The notes beneath the pieces are model-generated. The model saw nothing but the letters and a program-made list of their open reading frames with translations. It had not been told where the DNA came from and ran no database searches. A stretch of DNA of 64,000 nt from Parus major (taxonomy: Eukaryota > Chordata > Aves > Passeriformes > Paridae). The stretch is from the NCBI RefSeq assembly GCF_001522545.3, contig NC_031799.1, positions 46,124,485 through 46,188,484 of the forward strand, read 5' to 3'. The stretch's first letter is position 1; each line of letters opens with the position of its first letter. The position numbers were made by a program, and so were the translations under genes. Positions 14,001 to 26,900 of this stretch are shown here, piece after piece.

Positions 14001-14590
14001 TCAGCTTAGCTTTGCAAGGCTGAAAAGGCAAAATTATGCGATGCAATGCTACTGCACTTACTCAAAATGGAAGTTGAGGAACAGCCACCTATAAAGGACA
14101 CTGGACATTGAAGACTGTTGGAGTCTGCAATACAGAGTGTGTGCCCTTCTTTCTGATACTTAGTTTTAAGATCCAGAAAAACACTGAATTTCATACAACA
14201 TGAGATTCATGAGCATGTTTTCATGGTGATACATGAGAACAAATGTTAAAGTTAGATAAAAAAATGCTAAAAGTGTGTGTAGATTAGAAAGTTTTTTTAA
14301 ATCACTGGATGAAAACGTTAGTTTAGAGAACAAGAGACAAGATGAAGGATTTAGGGTGTTGTCTCTTGTCCCTTCTTCTTTCCTCTTCATGTTCTTCTCC
14401 TAGAGGTTTTTGGGTAATAGTGAGTGATTGGATAGAAAATGCCACAGTGCAGCACAGAGGTGATGGGTCATTGGGTCATTAAGAAAAATAATATACATGT
14501 CTATTGTTAATTGGGTAAAAACAGGTATAAAGATAAAAGAACTGCGTAATTCGGGGCCATTTTGTGCATCAGACATGAAGTGTGCCACAA
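8005..14590. other. Non-coding sequence without recognised genes
   Basis: Mostly AT-rich unique DNA. A GC-richer patch at about 11050-11530 keeps several minus-strand frames open, but none is recognisable. A T run lies at about 12761-12779. A 12-base direct repeat (atagacttctat) occurs near 10571 and 10601. Nothing here supports an exon with family similarity. Confidence 0.5.
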
Positions 14591-14959
14591 GGCCTTGTTT
14601 GTACCATCAGAAAAAAGAAATGTACCAAATTGCAAAGATTAACCTTATGTAGCCAGCCTGGAGAGACCTGTTAAGTTTTGTAATGACTTTCTAATAAACA
14701 CGAGAAACAAGATTCTGACAAGCTCGGGAATTTTCTTCATATCATAAGAACTGAGATAAGCAGGGCTCCCCACGAGGGAGGATCCCAGAAGAATTCAGTC
14801 CAAAGGAGACTGAGAAATCCAAGAATAAAAAAAAGAAAAAAAAAATACAGAAGAAATATAGCAGAAACAGAGAAACAGAAAAAGGATTTTTAAGAGAAAA
14901 GTTACAAAGACAAACCCCAAAGAACCATATAAGGACTTCCAAAAAGAGGGTGTGACTAT

Positions 14960-15250
14960 GTAAAATGAACTAATACACATACACCAAGTGAGCAGGGATA
15001 GCCAGTGAGTATGTCATCAGTGTGTATGACAAAAACACACCGTTTTGAGCATCTACCCAATACTCAGGGCACTCAGTTAGAAGAAGGGTTCTCTGAGTTA
15101 GAGGAAGGATTCTCTCCAGAACACCTCAATAAAGAATGCTGCTTTCTAATACTCAAAACTGTGTTAGAAAGTTTTGATCTGGCTGATTTCTGTATCAGTG
15201 TTGAGGCTTTATGGTTAGATTGGGATAATGATACATTACCATATTAGTCT
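14960..15250 (+). mobile_element. Possible degenerate ERV LTR segment
   Basis: An AATAAA at 15128-15133 is followed by an R/U5-like stretch (gaatgctgctttctaatac and onward). It is preceded by a near-perfect tandem 21-base duplication at 15075-15116. The arrangement resembles avian retroviral LTR 3' ends. No TG/CA termini or target duplication could be defined. An 80-codon frame at 15005-15247 covers the block but is not a recognisable protein. Confidence 0.35.
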
Positions 15251-16909
15251 GTCACCACAGACATGTTTGTGCATCTTTGTGCACAGACATTCACTTGTGC
15301 ATAAGTGAAGTTACATTAAGGTTTTATTGTGGGTCAGCTCTTCCCTGATGTGAGCAGAGACCCCCTACAGACATTTTGTTTTCCCGTCCATATTTATATA
15401 AAGATTTTTTTCTTTTCTTTGATTCTTCCTGATATCATTTGCAATTTACAAGTATGTTTCATGTTATGAGCTGTGACATAGCATGGACCATTTAAAGTTG
15501 GCCAAGAGTATTTTTTTTACTAAATATTGATAGTAAATCTGCTCCTACCTAAGCGGTTGCAGAGCTGGGGCCAAGCAGGGCAAAACACATACAACAGAAT
15601 GTATAACTCATCAGGTTGGTTTTGCTAGGAGATGGCTATTAATGAAGGTTCTGAGAAGGAGGACATGGGATGCAGGACCCCCATCCCTGTCACTCTCACA
15701 ACTGATTGAGTTCATTTTGTTCATAAGCTGATTGGTGCTTTTCCTCTCACACAGCCAGAACTCAGTGAGGCCAAGAGCACTTCAACTCTGATTTCACCTG
15801 CTTTTAGGTCATGTTTTTTATGCACTCATTGATGTTTTCGAAAAAATAAAAAACTACCCACCCTTATTTGAATGGAAAATATCTTCCAGATGATCTTACT
15901 AGGAGACAATACTTGAGCAACAGTTTCCCTGTATATGACCTTTCAGCATTCACATATTCGTTTTCTTGTTCTTCCAAGGCTCTGTAAATTAATATCATTC
16001 CAAGCTGTTAATAGTAATGATCCCTCTGTGAAGCTAAATACAATTTCTAGAAGAGCAGTTGCATATCTACTGCATAAAAACATTTGTGGTTTTTCTTGCT
16101 AGTATTTCTACTGAAGCAGTAAATAACTGTAAATTTTCCCCAAACCTTTTTTTCTCATCCCATTTCTGCAGAAATTGGGTGTTTGGTCCAGGCAGAACAT
16201 GTAGCAATTCCATGGCTCCCATCACCTCTGAGTCACATTCCCAGAGGGCATTACAATTTGCATGAATGACTCCCTCTATTGCCTAGCTATCTTTTGAGTA
16301 ATGTTATGTCTCCTATTCCTTATCACAAAAACTCTTTTTTCCCTGGGAAGCTGACTCTAAAAAATTTGGTCAAAAAAAAATCATCACATTAAACATAAAA
16401 TTGGTGAAAAAGGTAAGGTGTTTTAACCAACAGCAGAGTGGAAAGTTAGGCCTGTCCCAAAATATATTCCTAATTAGATTTTAAACTGCACATATGCTTC
16501 AAACAATTATTTGCGTAATAAGATACATTTGATGGAAGTAGCTATTTTTTCAGCATGAGGAATTTGAGCTTTTTTTTCCATTTTTCAGTTACAGGGTATT
16601 GTAGCCTTACTATGTTTATTTACACTTGTGTAGAAATATCTCCCTACAATAGTTAACTTCTTCTTGGGAACACTGGTGTTTGCATATTGTTGAGTACATT
16701 CATTAATGTATGTATGTGCCCGATTTTCTGAGAGGACATTAGCAGATCATTAATCATTTGCTTACACTTACTGCTAATTTGGGAATTGAATTTATGCCAG
16801 CCTTACCAGAATGAGCTGTCATGAAGCATTAGTCATTTTTTTTGCATTACACTGGTGATAGAGGAAGTGGAACTTCTGGGAAATATCCAAAGCTCTGTTA
16901 GTGGTGGTG
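15251..16909. other. AT-rich non-coding sequence
   Basis: No gene, repeat family or structured element recognised. Confidence 0.55.
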
Positions 16910-17240
16910 GCCGGTCTACTCATCTTTTAAGTACCTCCAGGAATGGTGACTCAACTACTTTCCCTGTTCTAGCCTGTTCCAGTGCCTGACCACCCTTAAG
17001 TGGAGGGATTTTTCCTAATATCCAGTCTAAACATCCCCAAGTAAAACTTGAGGCCATTTCCTCTCATCCTGTCCATTGAGAGAAGAGACTGACCTCTATC
17101 TCTCTACAACCTCCTTTTATGTAGTTGTAGAGAAAATCAGGCTGTCCCCTGAGCCTCTTTTTCTCCAGGCTAAACAGCTTCAGCTCCCTCAGCTGTTCCT
17201 TATAACCCTTGTGTTCTGGACCCTTTAATGCACTGGCTCT
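16910..17240 (-). mobile_element. CR1 LINE 3' fragment
   Basis: Read on the minus strand, the block follows the CR1 3' region in order: the segment like GGAGAAGAGGCTCAGGGGA, then the CTACAACTACCTGAAAGGAGG-like segment, the FEATURE 'ggaaatggcctcaag', 'ggatattaggaaaaat' and the 'gagtcaccatccctggaggta' motif. It is truncated at both ends and diverged, so it is an old insertion. CR1 is the dominant LINE of birds. Confidence 0.9.
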
Positions 17241-17715
17241 TAAATCTGAATTCACTGTTTTGTTTTTTTTTAAAGAATTCTATCCAATACCTTATCACTT
17301 ACAAGACTCAATAACCTCAAAAACTAAGCTGTCAATAAACTGGATAAAATGAGGATTATACCACTACTGATCCTCTTTTACCAATTTGTAATTAGGTCTC
17401 CACGAATAATTTCAACCCTTAATCATTGATTGCTAACAAATCGTGATAGTAACAATCTGTGTCATGTAGGAAGACTTTCAGATCCTCCACATTTTCTTGA
17501 GTTTTATGCATTAATATGGAGGTAGCTTATATTAATTGCACATTTTCCTAGCAATAGTTTTACCATTCAATTATGATTATATTCTTTCTTCACAGATCTC
17601 AAGCTCCATCAATGTAATGAAACATTTTCTGCTTGGAAAAGTCATTCCAGATTTGTATACAAAAGTAATCAGAGTATTAACTGGTAATTATGAGGTGAAC
17701 ATTTTAAGTAAATTT

Positions 17716-18460
17716 ATTGGGTTTGCGTGGCCTGGTTTTGGTAGCAAGGGACTACAGAGGTACCTTCTATGAGAAGCTGCTGGAAGCTTCTTCCATGTGC
17801 CAGTTCCTGGTGGCTCCAAAGATGGACATGCCACTGGCCAAGGCTGGGCCAGTTAGAACTGATGGTAATGCCTCTGTGATAACAGATTTAAGAAGAAATC
17901 AAAACAAAAAAGGGTTGTGCAGTTGTAATAGCAATAAGAGCAGAGTGAAAACATGTGAGAAGAATAGCTCTGCAGATACCAAGGTCAGTGGAGAAGGAGG
18001 GGAAGGAGGTGCTGGAGCTGAGGTTCCCCTGCAGCCCCTGGTGCAGCCCATGGTGAAGCAGCTGTGCCCTGCAGCCCCTGGGGATCCACGGGGGATGCAG
18101 AGATCCACCCACAGCCCGTGGAGGAGCTCATGCTGGAGCAGGTGGATGCCTGGAAGGGACTGTGACCCCATGGGAGACCCGTGGAGAGAGAGGCCCTGCT
18201 CCCAGGCTGGAGCAGCCTGTCCTTGGAGGATTGCACCCGTGGAAGAGTGACCTTCACTGCAGCAGTTTGAGGGGGCTGGTGCCCATGGGATGGACTCACA
18301 TTACAGCAGTTCACAGGGAGCTGTTGCCCCTGAGATGGAGCCATGTCAGAGAAGCTCATGGAGAAATGTCTCCATGTCTCCCACTCTATGGGAGAGACCT
18401 GATGGTGCTGCAGGGGAACTCCCAGAGCAGTGGGAGAAGTTTTGGGTAATGAACTGACCA
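17716..18460 (+). mobile_element. ERV-type LTR, 5' part (inverted twin of 58841-59725)
   Basis: The block begins with ttgggtttgcgtggcctgg and includes motifs typical of a long avian ERVL-like LTR: 'gagaagctgctggaagcttc', 'gccactggccaaggctg', and a GC-rich run of degenerate repeats built on 'ctgcagcccctgg' and 'ctggagcaggtgg'. It stops near 'gaactgaccataa', where the 3' part should begin, so it is truncated. It matches 58841-59725 in opposite orientation almost base for base; one 90-codon frame is identical in both copies. The 177-codon open frame across it is a by-product of GC content. No internal retroviral genes are present. Confidence 0.85.
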
Positions 18461-19229
18461 TAATAAAAATATTTGAGTCCATTTGCTTTTACAGAACAGT
18501 TTTCTTTATAAAAAGTTCTCCTTGAATAGTTTTCCTTAAGAATTGTTTTTCTCCTCATGCACAAAGTGACATTACACACATTTATGAATAATAATAATGT
18601 CTTACATTTTACAGTCTTTTATCAGGATATACTAATTAATCAACCAAAGATCAACTACTCATTCAGTTTTGCATTATATTATGATGTTGGCATGCAGCTG
18701 ACAGCAAATTGGAGAGATAGACAGAATGTTTAAGTATCAAATACATTTCTTCAGTCTAATCAGAAAAGTTGCTCTGCAGTAAGAATCATTTCCCACGCTG
18801 AAAGAAGTCAGCTAAATGATTGCCAGGTAAATTTGCTGAAAATTTGTCATACAGCGAGTAGTTTATTTGGAATCAGTATGATCAAATATACACATTGTTC
18901 ATACAGAATCATGAAGTCACAGAAACTATACAAACTAAAATTTATTCTAGTGCATAATTTCTTAGAAAAAGCTTGTTGCAGAAATGTATTTGCCACAGTA
19001 CTGGAAATACAGTAAGGCATTGTGCATCAAATTGTTATCAGAAAATCTGGGGGTTTTCTGATTTTCTTAGGTGTTTACTTTATTGTTGTTATTGTTGTGG
19101 TTTTTTTTCCAGAAATCCCAAAATAAATGTGGAAGAATTCATGTGGCAGATTGGAAAGACAGAATGAGATGAGCAAAACAGAGGCCTAAAAATAAGGAAA
19201 ATGAGAAGGATGGTTTAATGGTGACATTG
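18461..19229. other. AT-rich sequence between two repeats
   Basis: No gene recognised. At about 18677-18700 there is a chance resemblance to part of miR-31, judged not real. Confidence 0.5.
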
Positions 19230-19318
19230 TTTGATGGTCATCATAGTGGTGATGCTAGGTTGATGGACTTGATGATCTCAAAGGTTTTTTCCAATCTTAA
19301 TGATTATATGAGTCTGTA
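19230..19318 (+). mobile_element. CR1 LINE terminal fragment
   Basis: The segment ends with the diagnostic CR1 3' motif: 'ttgatggacttgatgatctc', then 'aaaggttttttccaatctta' and a final 'atgattatatgagtctg'. Only the last part of the element is present. Confidence 0.85.
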
Positions 19319-19642
19319 AGACAGGAATATACCATCTGAGCTTTACAATGAAAATGAAGGAAAAATGTACAAAAAGCAATAAAATGTGCTAATAGAAAAT
19401 AAAATGTAATGGGGTAAATCTGTACTCCTACTGCCCAAGGATACATTTTTCTTCCTCTTAGCTTGTGGGTTAAATCAATAAGAATTTTTTTTTCCCAGAC
19501 TTTCCATTTTATTTTATGTTGCCCAGTCATTCCATCCTGCAGAGATGAAAAATGTTACCACTGTTCAGAAAGGGTACCAGCCGCTCCTTTGGCTAGAATG
19601 TAACTAAGAGAAACCTGAAGACTAGTTTTCAGTACTTCTTTT

Positions 19643-19897
19643 NNNNNNNNNNNNNNNNNNNNNNNNNNNNNNNNNNNNNNNNNNNNNNNNNNNNNNNNNN
19701 NNNNNNNNNNNNNNNNNNNNNNNNNNNNNNNNNNNNNNNNNNNNNNNNNNNNNNNNNNNNNNNNNNNNNNNNNNNNNNNNNNNNNNNNNNNNNNNNNNNN
19801 NNNNNNNNNNNNNNNNNNNNNNNNNNNNNNNNNNNNNNNNNNNNNNNNNNNNNNNNNNNNNNNNNNNNNNNNNNNNNNNNNNNNNNNNNNNNNNNNN
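19643..19897. other. Assembly gap (255 N)
   Basis: A run of N immediately precedes a long (TTTC)n tract and follows 'cttctttt'. The gap is therefore most likely unresolved repeat length or an unassembled insertion at the microsatellite. Confidence 0.99.
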
Positions 19898-19899
19898 TT

Positions 19900-19995
<96 letters not shown>

Positions 19996-19997
19996 TT
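19898..19997. repeat. (TTTC)n microsatellite
   Basis: About 25 uninterrupted TTTC units directly abut the N gap. It is a polypyrimidine/polypurine mirror-capable tract of unknown true length. Confidence 0.98.
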
Positions 19998-21327
19998 ACA
20001 ATAAAATGACAGTGCTTTAGCCTTCTGTTTTGGGAGAAGATGTTGGAAAGAATTGTTTATTAGCTGTCTCTATTCTACACAGCCGCATGTTTTCACAAGG
20101 AACCAGTATCTTTGAGACTTCTGTCTCTCTTGGACTGGAATGGCATTTGAAAGTAATGTAAAAAGTTAATAGGAGGAGGTGAAAAAGAAGGGTGCAGATA
20201 AACAGAGAGGCATCATGGTCAAATATGTCCAGTTCTCCTCAAGAAAATTCCCTAAAATAACTACGTGGAGCAATACTTAAATTTTTTCTATCCCCATATA
20301 CTTCCTTGCTCTACCTTGTCAAGAAATGTAGAGGCCAAAAACTACTGAATAGCTACATTTGTCTGTAAGGATCACAAGCCTCTTTCTTTTCTCTCTCTGT
20401 ACAAAGTACAAAGATCCTTTCACATGAAACCAGCACATGCTCTGTTTCTATAGGTCTTGTCATCTTCCTTTGTGGTCCAGGACATCAGAGCACATGCAGT
20501 GCAGAGCATGTACTCATAGCAAGAGTACTTTGTTTCGTTTTCAATTTCTTACTGGCTTAGAGAGACAACTAAGCAGAAATTTCCCCTAGCAAGAATATCA
20601 GCTGAAAAATAAATTAGATAATTAAGTGAAAGTACCACATCATATTTGCTGTATATTCTAGTTCGTTGCTTGCTTTTCTTTCCTTCTGTAGCCAATATCT
20701 TTTGTCTTATATAACAAGCTATGATTATTAGGCTAACTTCACTCAAAAGTCTGACTCAGCTATTAATAATACAAGAGATAAAGGAGCACTTACTGCTGGC
20801 TTTCAGATGGGTTTTAAGTTATTCTGTTCCCACTGAGTCAGAAACTCTTTGCCAAGAGTTTTTGAAATCCTCCATTTCTGCCACTTGAGCTTGTGCCTTT
20901 TTCACAATAGTAAGCAGCACATTCAGACCCTCAGAATGTACACCCACACCATGTCCTGCCTGCTCACACATCAATTTACAATTACTTTGTTACTCTGCCA
21001 AGCTTTCTTAATTCTACCAGTCATCCTTCCTTTCTGCAATTCAAATGAGTCATGGAATCCTGCGATCTGCTATAGTGTAAGTTTTGCTACATTCTTGTTG
21101 AAAATGGTTTCCTGAGAGCCTCACTACAGGCAGTGACTTTAAGTACTTTCTAAATAAGGTCTTGAGAATTATTTCTATAAATGTGTTTTGATTTAGCAGC
21201 TGAAGTACCCTAGCTCCATAATGCATCCCCCAACAATATGTTTTAGCTCCTATTTTAATTGATAAAATTTGGAATATCCTGTTTCAGGACTGGGAGAAAT
21301 GCTCTTCAACCATGTGGTCCCTTAGAC
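19998..21327. other. AT-rich non-coding sequence
   Basis: No gene or named repeat recognised. Confidence 0.55.
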
Positions 21328-21909
21328 TGTAAAATTCTTTATTTGGTCTGGCAGAGATGAAGTTAATTTTGCCACAGCTGTCCTTACAGTGCTGTGCTTC
21401 ACATTAGTAGCTGGGAAGGCATTGGCAACACAGCGGAGTTTTGGCTGCTGCTGAGCAGTGCTGGCACAGCACCAGCCTCTCTTTTCACCATTAGGCTGGG
21501 ATGAGCAAGATCTTGGGAGGGGACAAAGCCAGGACAGCTGACTCAAACTAGCCAAAAGAATATTTCATATCATGTTACGTCTGGTCAGCAATACAACAAT
21601 ACAAGCTAAGGGAAATGAGGAGGAAGTGGGGGGAGAAGACAACACTTGTTCGGATGTTTGTGTTCCACAGCAATTGCACCTACAGAAGCTTTACTTCCCT
21701 AGAGGAACCTTACTTGCTGATGGGAAGCTGAGAATAAATCTATTGTTTTCCTCTGCTTCCACATGCAGCCATTTATTAAACTGCCTTATTTTTTGACCCA
21801 TGTGTTTTTTTTCCATCTTACTTTCTCCCATCCCTCAGTCCCCCTGGGTGAGGAAGTAAGAGAGTGGCTTGCTAGGCACCTAGTATGCAGACAGGGTCAA
21901 CCCACCACA
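21328..21909 (+). mobile_element. ERVL-like solo LTR
   Basis: The block follows the avian ERVL-type LTR layout: 'tttggtctggcagagatgaa' with 'gttaattttgcc' near the start, 'gctgctgagcagtgctggca', 'gggaggggacaaagccagga', 'cagctgactcaaactagcca', 'tatttcatatcatgttacgt', a 'ttattaaactgcctta' polyadenylation region and a terminal 'gggtcaacccaccaca'. It probably runs TG to CA, about 582 bp. I could not find a convincing target duplication. It has the same general type as the LTR at 34709-35292. Confidence 0.8.
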
Positions 21910-23079
21910 AACTTCTAATTTTGTACAAACTCTAATCACAGGCCTTCTGTGAGCAAACCTAAAGGCACTTGCAATATGTTTCTGCATTGCTTCCCTCTAG
22001 ACCTCTGCTTTTTCCTCATGGCAGGACTATTAGCACATGTCATTACAGCTGCAAAGTTGTACACAGGTTTTCAGTTTGCTAAAGCTTGCTAAATTCAAAT
22101 GGTCATTCATTTCTGTAACAAGACACATCAATCACACAGGATAACCCTGCCCCTTTCTTCACCTAAAGATTCCTATTAATTGCTTAGAAAAAGGAGTTTA
22201 TCTTGTTAAATAAATCTACTTCTATTAAATGAGAAAAAATTAAATAGGAAAAAAGGATGTTTTTAGAAGCATGGTGTTTTCACAGGGCTCAGAAACCTGT
22301 TTAACAATTTATCCACAGGGAGGTTTTTAGGCTCCAGTTTCATTCAAGCAGATCAACTCTAGAGATAATCAGTCTTCTGCTGCTTTTCTTCTGCTTTCCA
22401 GAGTTGTTTGAGAATTCTATGAAGTAATTAAAATTTAAATCTGTCTTATGCATTGTCCTAAGGGAAGATGGGGCAGGTTTGGCAAAGCCCTTGTCTTAAA
22501 AAGGGAGGGGTGCAGATAGTTGAGCTGATAGGGGTGGGGGGATAGTGAGTGCACAGAAGCATCAGGATGAATCCTTACTTTAAAATTAATTCAAAACTAG
22601 GATTTGGATGACTACTGCTTGTCACTGCTTAAGGAAGCTCAGAGTCTGTAATTCAGTCTGGCTCAGTGGAATAAGTGTGGGATTGGGACAGATGAGACAT
22701 GGGATTATGTTTCCACATTTTCATTGCTCAAGTATCTTCAGTTGCTTCTGTCTCTCATCTCTGCCTGTTTGGATCACCATAAACTGTAAGTTCTTTGAAG
22801 CAGAGTCCATCTCAGCACATTCTGTGCAGTTACAAATCACCATCTTAACACTTTTGCTCATCTACACTGAAGATTTTCCCTATCAAAGATGCACTGGCGG
22901 CTACAGTTTCTAAAGAGAAACACCCTGCACATCAATACTCTTGTTAATCATGTTCAACTAATTTTAGCAGCAAAAAAAACAACAGAAAAGGATGTAGATA
23001 CCAAGTACTCTGATCTTTACCTTATAACTGTCTCTTAAATCTTGTTCAAAGACAAAGAGTGAAAATTGGATGGATTTTC
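21910..23079. other. Non-coding sequence
   Basis: No gene or named repeat recognised. Confidence 0.5.
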
Positions 23080-23560
23080 TTCATAGACAAAATTTCAGCT
23101 GCTGAAAAATACTTCTGTCAAATGAGCATCTGACAGATGTTGAATACACTCAGTGCAGACAGCTTGGTGTGCAAGCTGCAGGGCAGGCTGTAGACTGAGC
23201 TCTGCCAGGGTAGGAGCCCAAGCCTGAGCTTGAGCCCGAGTCAAGAGGTCACGAACTGCCGACCCTTTGCAGGCCGAAGGGCACAGGGACCTGTGCCACG
23301 GCCAGGTGACGGTACACTGAGACACAGCAGAAGCCGAGGGCTCCAGATGAAAAGGGAGATTTTGGTGTGCTTAGACTGTTAAGGTATAAAAGCCTAGGGG
23401 TTCCTTTGTTCAGGGTCCCTCCTTGGAGGCATCAGCTCGAGCTGTTAACTTGCTATTTAGTTATTGCACCAAGATTATTTTTAAAACTATTTTAAGGATC
23501 TGGACGTGTGAGACTTTGTTATGGAAAAGTTGGGGTTGAGCCAGTGAGGAATCCTGGTCT
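23080..23560 (+). mobile_element. Possible ERV LTR with TATA box and leader
   Basis: A GC-richer block has a TATA motif (tataaaa at 23385-23391). It is followed by an R/U5-like segment containing 'ccctccttggaggca', 'tagttattgcaccaagatta' and 'ggatctggacgtgtgagact'. That order fits a retroviral LTR core promoter and downstream R/U5. Sequence up to about 23970 may be its leader, since it has a different base composition from the flanks. The termini are not defined, and there is no recognisable gag or pol. Confidence 0.45.
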
Positions 23561-23989
23561 GACTGTGAGTGAGGGATGTAGCTGTGAATGGGCTCCAGTC
23601 CCAGCTCAGGTGGTGTGCATGTGTCTGCCAGAGTGCCTCCTAGGTGGTTGAACAGGGGAGCTTCCTTCCCTGTTACAATCAAAGGGATTTTTCCTTGTGC
23701 CCTGAAACTGGATGAGACTCAGATGCCTGGGCAATGATGTCTCAGGATGCACCTTGGTGATTGATTGAGAACCAGAGAACTGTCCTGAAAAACGATCTTG
23801 GGAAATTCTTTCCCTTCTTTTCATGGGTGTGCAGACCATGGCGGAGCTACTTGGTGCAATACCATGGCTCTCCTGCTCAGGTTTGCCAGATGACTTACAC
23901 AGTAACAGGGACAGCATGAAAGTTACTCCTGATGTCTCTCTTGACATTTTGGGGTACTTTGATCTCACTATAAGGAGAGCAGCTCTCTC

Positions 23990-26900
23990 TATTAACTGAT
24001 CACCTACTTAGAGACCTGAGTACCAGCTGGGATCTTCAGTATTTTGACACACTGACCTATTTTTTTATCAACCCTTTAGCCTATCATTCATAAATAGTTT
24101 TACCATCTCATTTGGGTGTTAGGAGATGCACTTTCAAAATATTGTATGTTTATAAACTACAATAAGATGAATTCTACAGACAATAGATACCAGCAGACAT
24201 CAGCTCATTATTCAAAGCATTACCCCTTTTCTCAGCTAGAAAGTAACATGTTCGGTGATCAAGGTATTTATTTTAATCCTCTTATGACACCAGATCAACT
24301 TAGATCAACTAAAATATTAGGTATAAAATTTTAAATACCTCTTTAGCTTGATTAAAATATCTGACAATTTTAAGCTGTCATCTTCTCATCTCAAGCTTCT
24401 TTTATTATTTTGGAAGATGGCAAGATAAAGACATAAAAAAAGCCTTTTTTTCATTTAACATGCACAGAACTAATATTTAACTGTTATTTAAAGCTGAATG
24501 ATGAACTAGAAGATGACATACACCACAGTTTAGCCAACATTGCCACCCAGGCTACTTTAGGGAAGAAGCCACCCACACAATAAAAAGGAGCTACTCTTCT
24601 GCTAGAGGTAAATCACATTGCTTAAGGACATAATCTGTACCTACAGTTGATACACATGTAAGAGTGTTGTGGGTTTTATTTGGCACAGAACCACCATATG
24701 TTGGCTAGAAGCACTGGCAAACCTCAGAACAAAGCATTAAATGCTCAGAACCTATTCACTTCCACAAAGGACCTGCTGGACCAGGAATCTAACCATAGGG
24801 AAATGGTGCTGCAAGCCCACTAAATGGGAGCAGGCAGAAGCATGAAAAAGGTGAAGATCTGGTCCCATCCAGAGCACAGCTGTGTGGAATGGGCATGTTG
24901 CATTAGGTCAGCAGTGAGTTCCTGCATGTCCATGGCCGGGGGAGACAGGGAAATAGCCTGCGTCACAGGTGTCTGAGTCACTGTGCCTCCTGGGCCAGTC
25001 CCCTGAGACAAAGTTTACAATTACCAGGACCTACCTTTCAGTCATCAAGACAATACAGAAGTCTGAGCAGAGCCAGGGAAGGTACCTGAAGTCAAGATGC
25101 AGACAAAGAAGGGTTATGGGGAAAACAAATCCAGACAAAAAACAAATCTTAACACTAGCAGACCAATTGCAGCTATTAATTAAAATAATGCTCATATTCT
25201 GTAAGCATTTCCTACATAATCTGAGGTTTCCTTTTCTCTGTCTCATCACTGAAGATAATGGGGACTTTGAGTCCATACATTACAATCAGGAAGAAAAGTA
25301 TGATTGCATTAATTGCAGTCATAATGGATTTTATTTCCTGAACTAACTTATGTCAGTAATGTCAAAAGTCAAGTTTCTGAACTCCACTATCTTACCTTGC
25401 AGATTTTACATACCTGAGCTCACAGTGTGTGTTTCTTTGCATGGATGCTTTCAGAATTGTTACAACAGTAAATTATCTGTAAGATGAAAAATTCTCTTTT
25501 GTAAATGCAGGAGTTGTTCTGTCTGTGGACTGTGCAATCTTCACTGAATTAAGGTTATTTAGTAGGACATCAAAGCTTTAAAGATGATGAGGTCATCTTC
25601 CTCATGTTTCTGCCTTGAAAAAAAAATCATATTAGAGAAGAAAGTTTCTGGTGTTTGTTTTGCTAAAATGGTCCCTTTGAGACACTTCCACTTGTTTCAA
25701 ATTAGGGAAAGCCCAACTGCTCATTTTACAGATGGATGGACCAATGTACAGTGTTACAGTCCCACAGCAGAGTTAGTGTAAAGGCAGATGTCTTCAGCTA
25801 CTGATAAAGGTTTTTTGAACTTCCTCAGCCTTTTGGTGGCATGTTTTTGAGGGTTCACAGACCTCTGTGCTCCACGAGACATCTGTAGAAACAATAAACT
25901 AGTTTAGGTAGTGGATTGCAATAAAGAGCTGGAAACTTGGGTTTTCAAATGTTCCTGAGCCTGACTCAGATGTTTACATACAATAGTCCTTAAGCTTATT
26001 TATGCTTTAAAAGTTATTTGTCCTAACACCAAACACAGAAATTAATTTTTCCTTGAAGTCAGTTGATATCATAAACCATTATTCTGGGAACAGGGACCAG
26101 AAAATTGTTTCCTCTATACAGGAACAAAGATTAAATTAACTTGGAATTTGAAAGAGAAAGCTATTTTCACAGTAAATGGCAAACATGGGCTTCCTTTTTG
26201 GGTCAGATTTTGTCTAATGCAAGGATGCAGAATACTCTCTTTTAATGTGTGTAATACTCCATCACTATTGAAAACGTTCTGTGAACTTGTAGGGCAGAAA
26301 CAACAAAGTCTACAAGCAGTACAGCATAATGGCAACTCTTGACAGTGAGATCAGCATGAATAAATGGAGAAGGCAAACTGGACTTGACTGAGGCTTTATT
26401 TTCCCTTCTTCCATGCAAATACTGTTTCTTTGAAGTAACATTAGCAAAAGCAATTCAAAGATCAGCTGTGTGTACACAACGCTGTTATTTCTTTACAGCA
26501 ACTTTTGCTGTAATAAAAAAGTTAGACCTTTTACCTTGACACAGAGCTTTTCATCTTCAAAGTATTCTCACACACACATTCTAGCTAATCTGAGCACCCC
26601 TTAACACAGCTGATTAGCATCACGATTCTAACTTCAGCAGGGACAGGGTTTAAATTACTTACAGGCATGAAAATACTTGACATCTGAAGAGAGATTAAAA
26701 CTCAAGGGTCACTACATCCTAATTGCCCACAAAAGACCTTTTCTCAGCTTTGGTTTGTACTGTGAAGAATTATCTTCTTATCAACAGATTGTTTTCTATA
26801 TTTATCTAAATAATATACTATTTCTGTAAAGTGTTTCTTACACTAACAATAATGTTTCTGTTTTTCTGTTTTTCAAGGCCTGTCAGCCCTATGACCAACA

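Noticed and set aside
17717..18250. 177-codon plus-strand ORF (and 165-codon minus-strand ORF) as a protein gene
   Set aside because: It lies inside a GC-rich LTR repeat zone with open frames on both strands, and the same frames recur in the inverted LTR copy. There is no recognised domain.
18677..18700. Possible miR-31 precursor, expected near MTAP in vertebrates
   Set aside because: Only a core resembling gatgttggcat matches. The seed part is missing and there is no complementary arm downstream, so it is a chance similarity.
19898..19997. Regular repeats as a CRISPR-like array
   Set aside because: A simple tetranucleotide microsatellite without spacers, in a vertebrate genome.
23606..23968. 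120-codon minus-strand ORF as a gene
   Set aside because: No domain or family resemblance; overlaps a region that looks like a retroviral leader on the opposite strand.
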